Below, in pieces: positions 7,813 through 7,910 of a stretch of 7,910 nucleotides of DNA (the first letter of the stretch is position 1; each line of letters starts with the position of its first letter). The notes beneath the pieces were generated by a model. The model did no database searches. It worked only from the letters and a program-made list of their open reading frames with translations, and had not been told where the DNA came from. The stretch spans positions 1-7,910 of the forward strand of contig JAICLV010000113.1 in assembly GCA_025925185.1 (NCBI GenBank), read 5' to 3'. The position numbers were made by a program, and so were the translations under genes. The DNA comes from Acidothermaceae bacterium (lineage in GTDB: Bacteria; Actinomycetota; Actinomycetes; Acidothermales; Acidothermaceae).

Positions 7813-7818
7813 TGTCAA
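7813..7818 (-). promoter_or_regulatory. Perfect -35-like TTGACA overlapping the minus-strand stop codon
   Basis: On the minus strand TTGACA reads from 7818 down to 7813, and its TGA is the stop of the minus-strand frame. Scanning about 17 nt further along that strand shows only G/C-rich bases (down to about 7790) and no TATAAT-like hexamer, so as it stands it is an orphan -35 box. It may be chance, or half of a promoter completed at a joined end of a mobile element. Confidence 0.3.
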
Positions 7819-7910
7819 GCCGCGGTGTTGTTGATCTTTGTTTGTTGGTCGAGGACGCGTTGCAGGGCGTGGTGTTGGTCGGGGTTGTAGGGGGTGTTGT
7901 TCTGCCAGCA
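7815..7910 (-). CDS. C-terminal fragment of an unidentified protein, possibly a transposase (N-terminus outside window)
   Basis: The minus-strand frame enters at the right edge and ends with TGA at 7817-7815, giving 31 visible residues that begin CWQNNTPYNP and end KINNTAA. The tail is rich in Asn, Gln, His and Thr. Codons such as CAA, ACA and AAG contrast with the G/C-ending codons of the mur genes. I do not recognise a family with certainty. The W-x3-TPYNP pattern followed by a hydrophilic tail is reminiscent of C-termini of actinobacterial IS transposases (IS110-type is my best guess). The frame converges on murC with 11 bp between the stops. An equivalent plus-strand gene is not visible. 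It could also be a chance open frame at the window edge, although the codon pattern looks coding. Confidence 0.4.
   Translation of the reverse strand, partial: CWQNNTPYNPDQHHALQRVLDQQTKINNTAA

Larger units (their letters stand above)
7804..7910 (-). mobile_element. Possible right end of an insertion sequence (IS110-like?) entering from beyond the window
   Basis: The strip after murC differs from the rest: it codes on the opposite strand, has 55 G/C in 96 bases, and replaces the genes expected after murC. The minus-strand frame ends in a TGA overlapped by a perfect TTGACA. In IS110-family elements the short non-coding right end often carries a -35 box just after the transposase gene, which completes a promoter only when the ends join in the circular form. 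No terminal inverted repeat can be tested because the other end is outside. The exact boundary with the host DNA is unknown; it could lie at the murC stop or a few bases past it. This is inference. Confidence 0.3.

Noticed and set aside
7630..7818. Minus-strand frame of 62 codons over the murC 3' end
   Set aside because: Mostly a Gly-rich antisense of the murC Ala/Pro tail; the minus-strand frame ending at 7815 has better coding character and a different phase.
1..7910. CRISPR array, tRNA or rRNA genes
   Set aside because: No regularly spaced repeats, cloverleaf-like segments or rRNA-like conserved stretches were seen; the sequence is protein-coding nearly throughout.

Overview
The window is a GC-rich stretch (roughly 70% G+C by eye) of a bacterial dcw (division and cell wall) cluster. 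Six plus-strand genes fill it almost without gaps, in the order murF (5'-truncated by the window edge), mraY, murD, ftsW, murG, murC. The gene order, the frequent GTG starts, the G/C-dominated third codon positions, the CYEVRDP insert of MraY and the GHVEPAL variant of MurG all fit a high-GC actinobacterium (Actinomycetota). I cannot place it to class or genus from the sequence alone.

Layout: murF 2-1270 (start lies off the window), mraY 1267-2328, murD 2325-3773, ftsW 3770-5209, murG 5213-6307, murC 6304-7803. Four of the five junctions are 4-bp start/stop overlaps (GTGA or ATGA). The ftsW-murG junction has a 3-bp gap. This looks like one tightly coupled polycistronic unit. No internal promoter or terminator was recognised between positions 1 and 7780. 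The longest non-coding stretch is 11 bp.

Together the genes cover most of peptidoglycan precursor synthesis and its use at the septum. MurC adds L-Ala to UDP-MurNAc, MurD adds D-Glu, and MurF adds the terminal D-Ala-D-Ala dipeptide. MraY moves the product onto undecaprenyl phosphate (lipid I), MurG adds GlcNAc (lipid II), and FtsW polymerises lipid II during division. MurE, which acts between MurD and MurF, would be expected just upstream of the window.

The last ~107 bp differ. The expected next genes (ftsQ, murB or ftsZ) are not there. Only 11 bp after the murC stop, a minus-strand reading frame ends; it enters from beyond the right edge. Its composition is clearly different (55 of 96 bases G/C, with CAA, ACA and AAG codons). 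A perfect TTGACA hexamer overlaps its stop codon on the minus strand, and a GC-rich hairpin overlaps the murC stop. This could be the right end of an insertion sequence, possibly IS110-like, sitting directly behind murC. That reading is an inference from 31 residues and one hexamer. The rest of the window is an ordinary, well-conserved housekeeping cluster, and I see no undescribed system in it.
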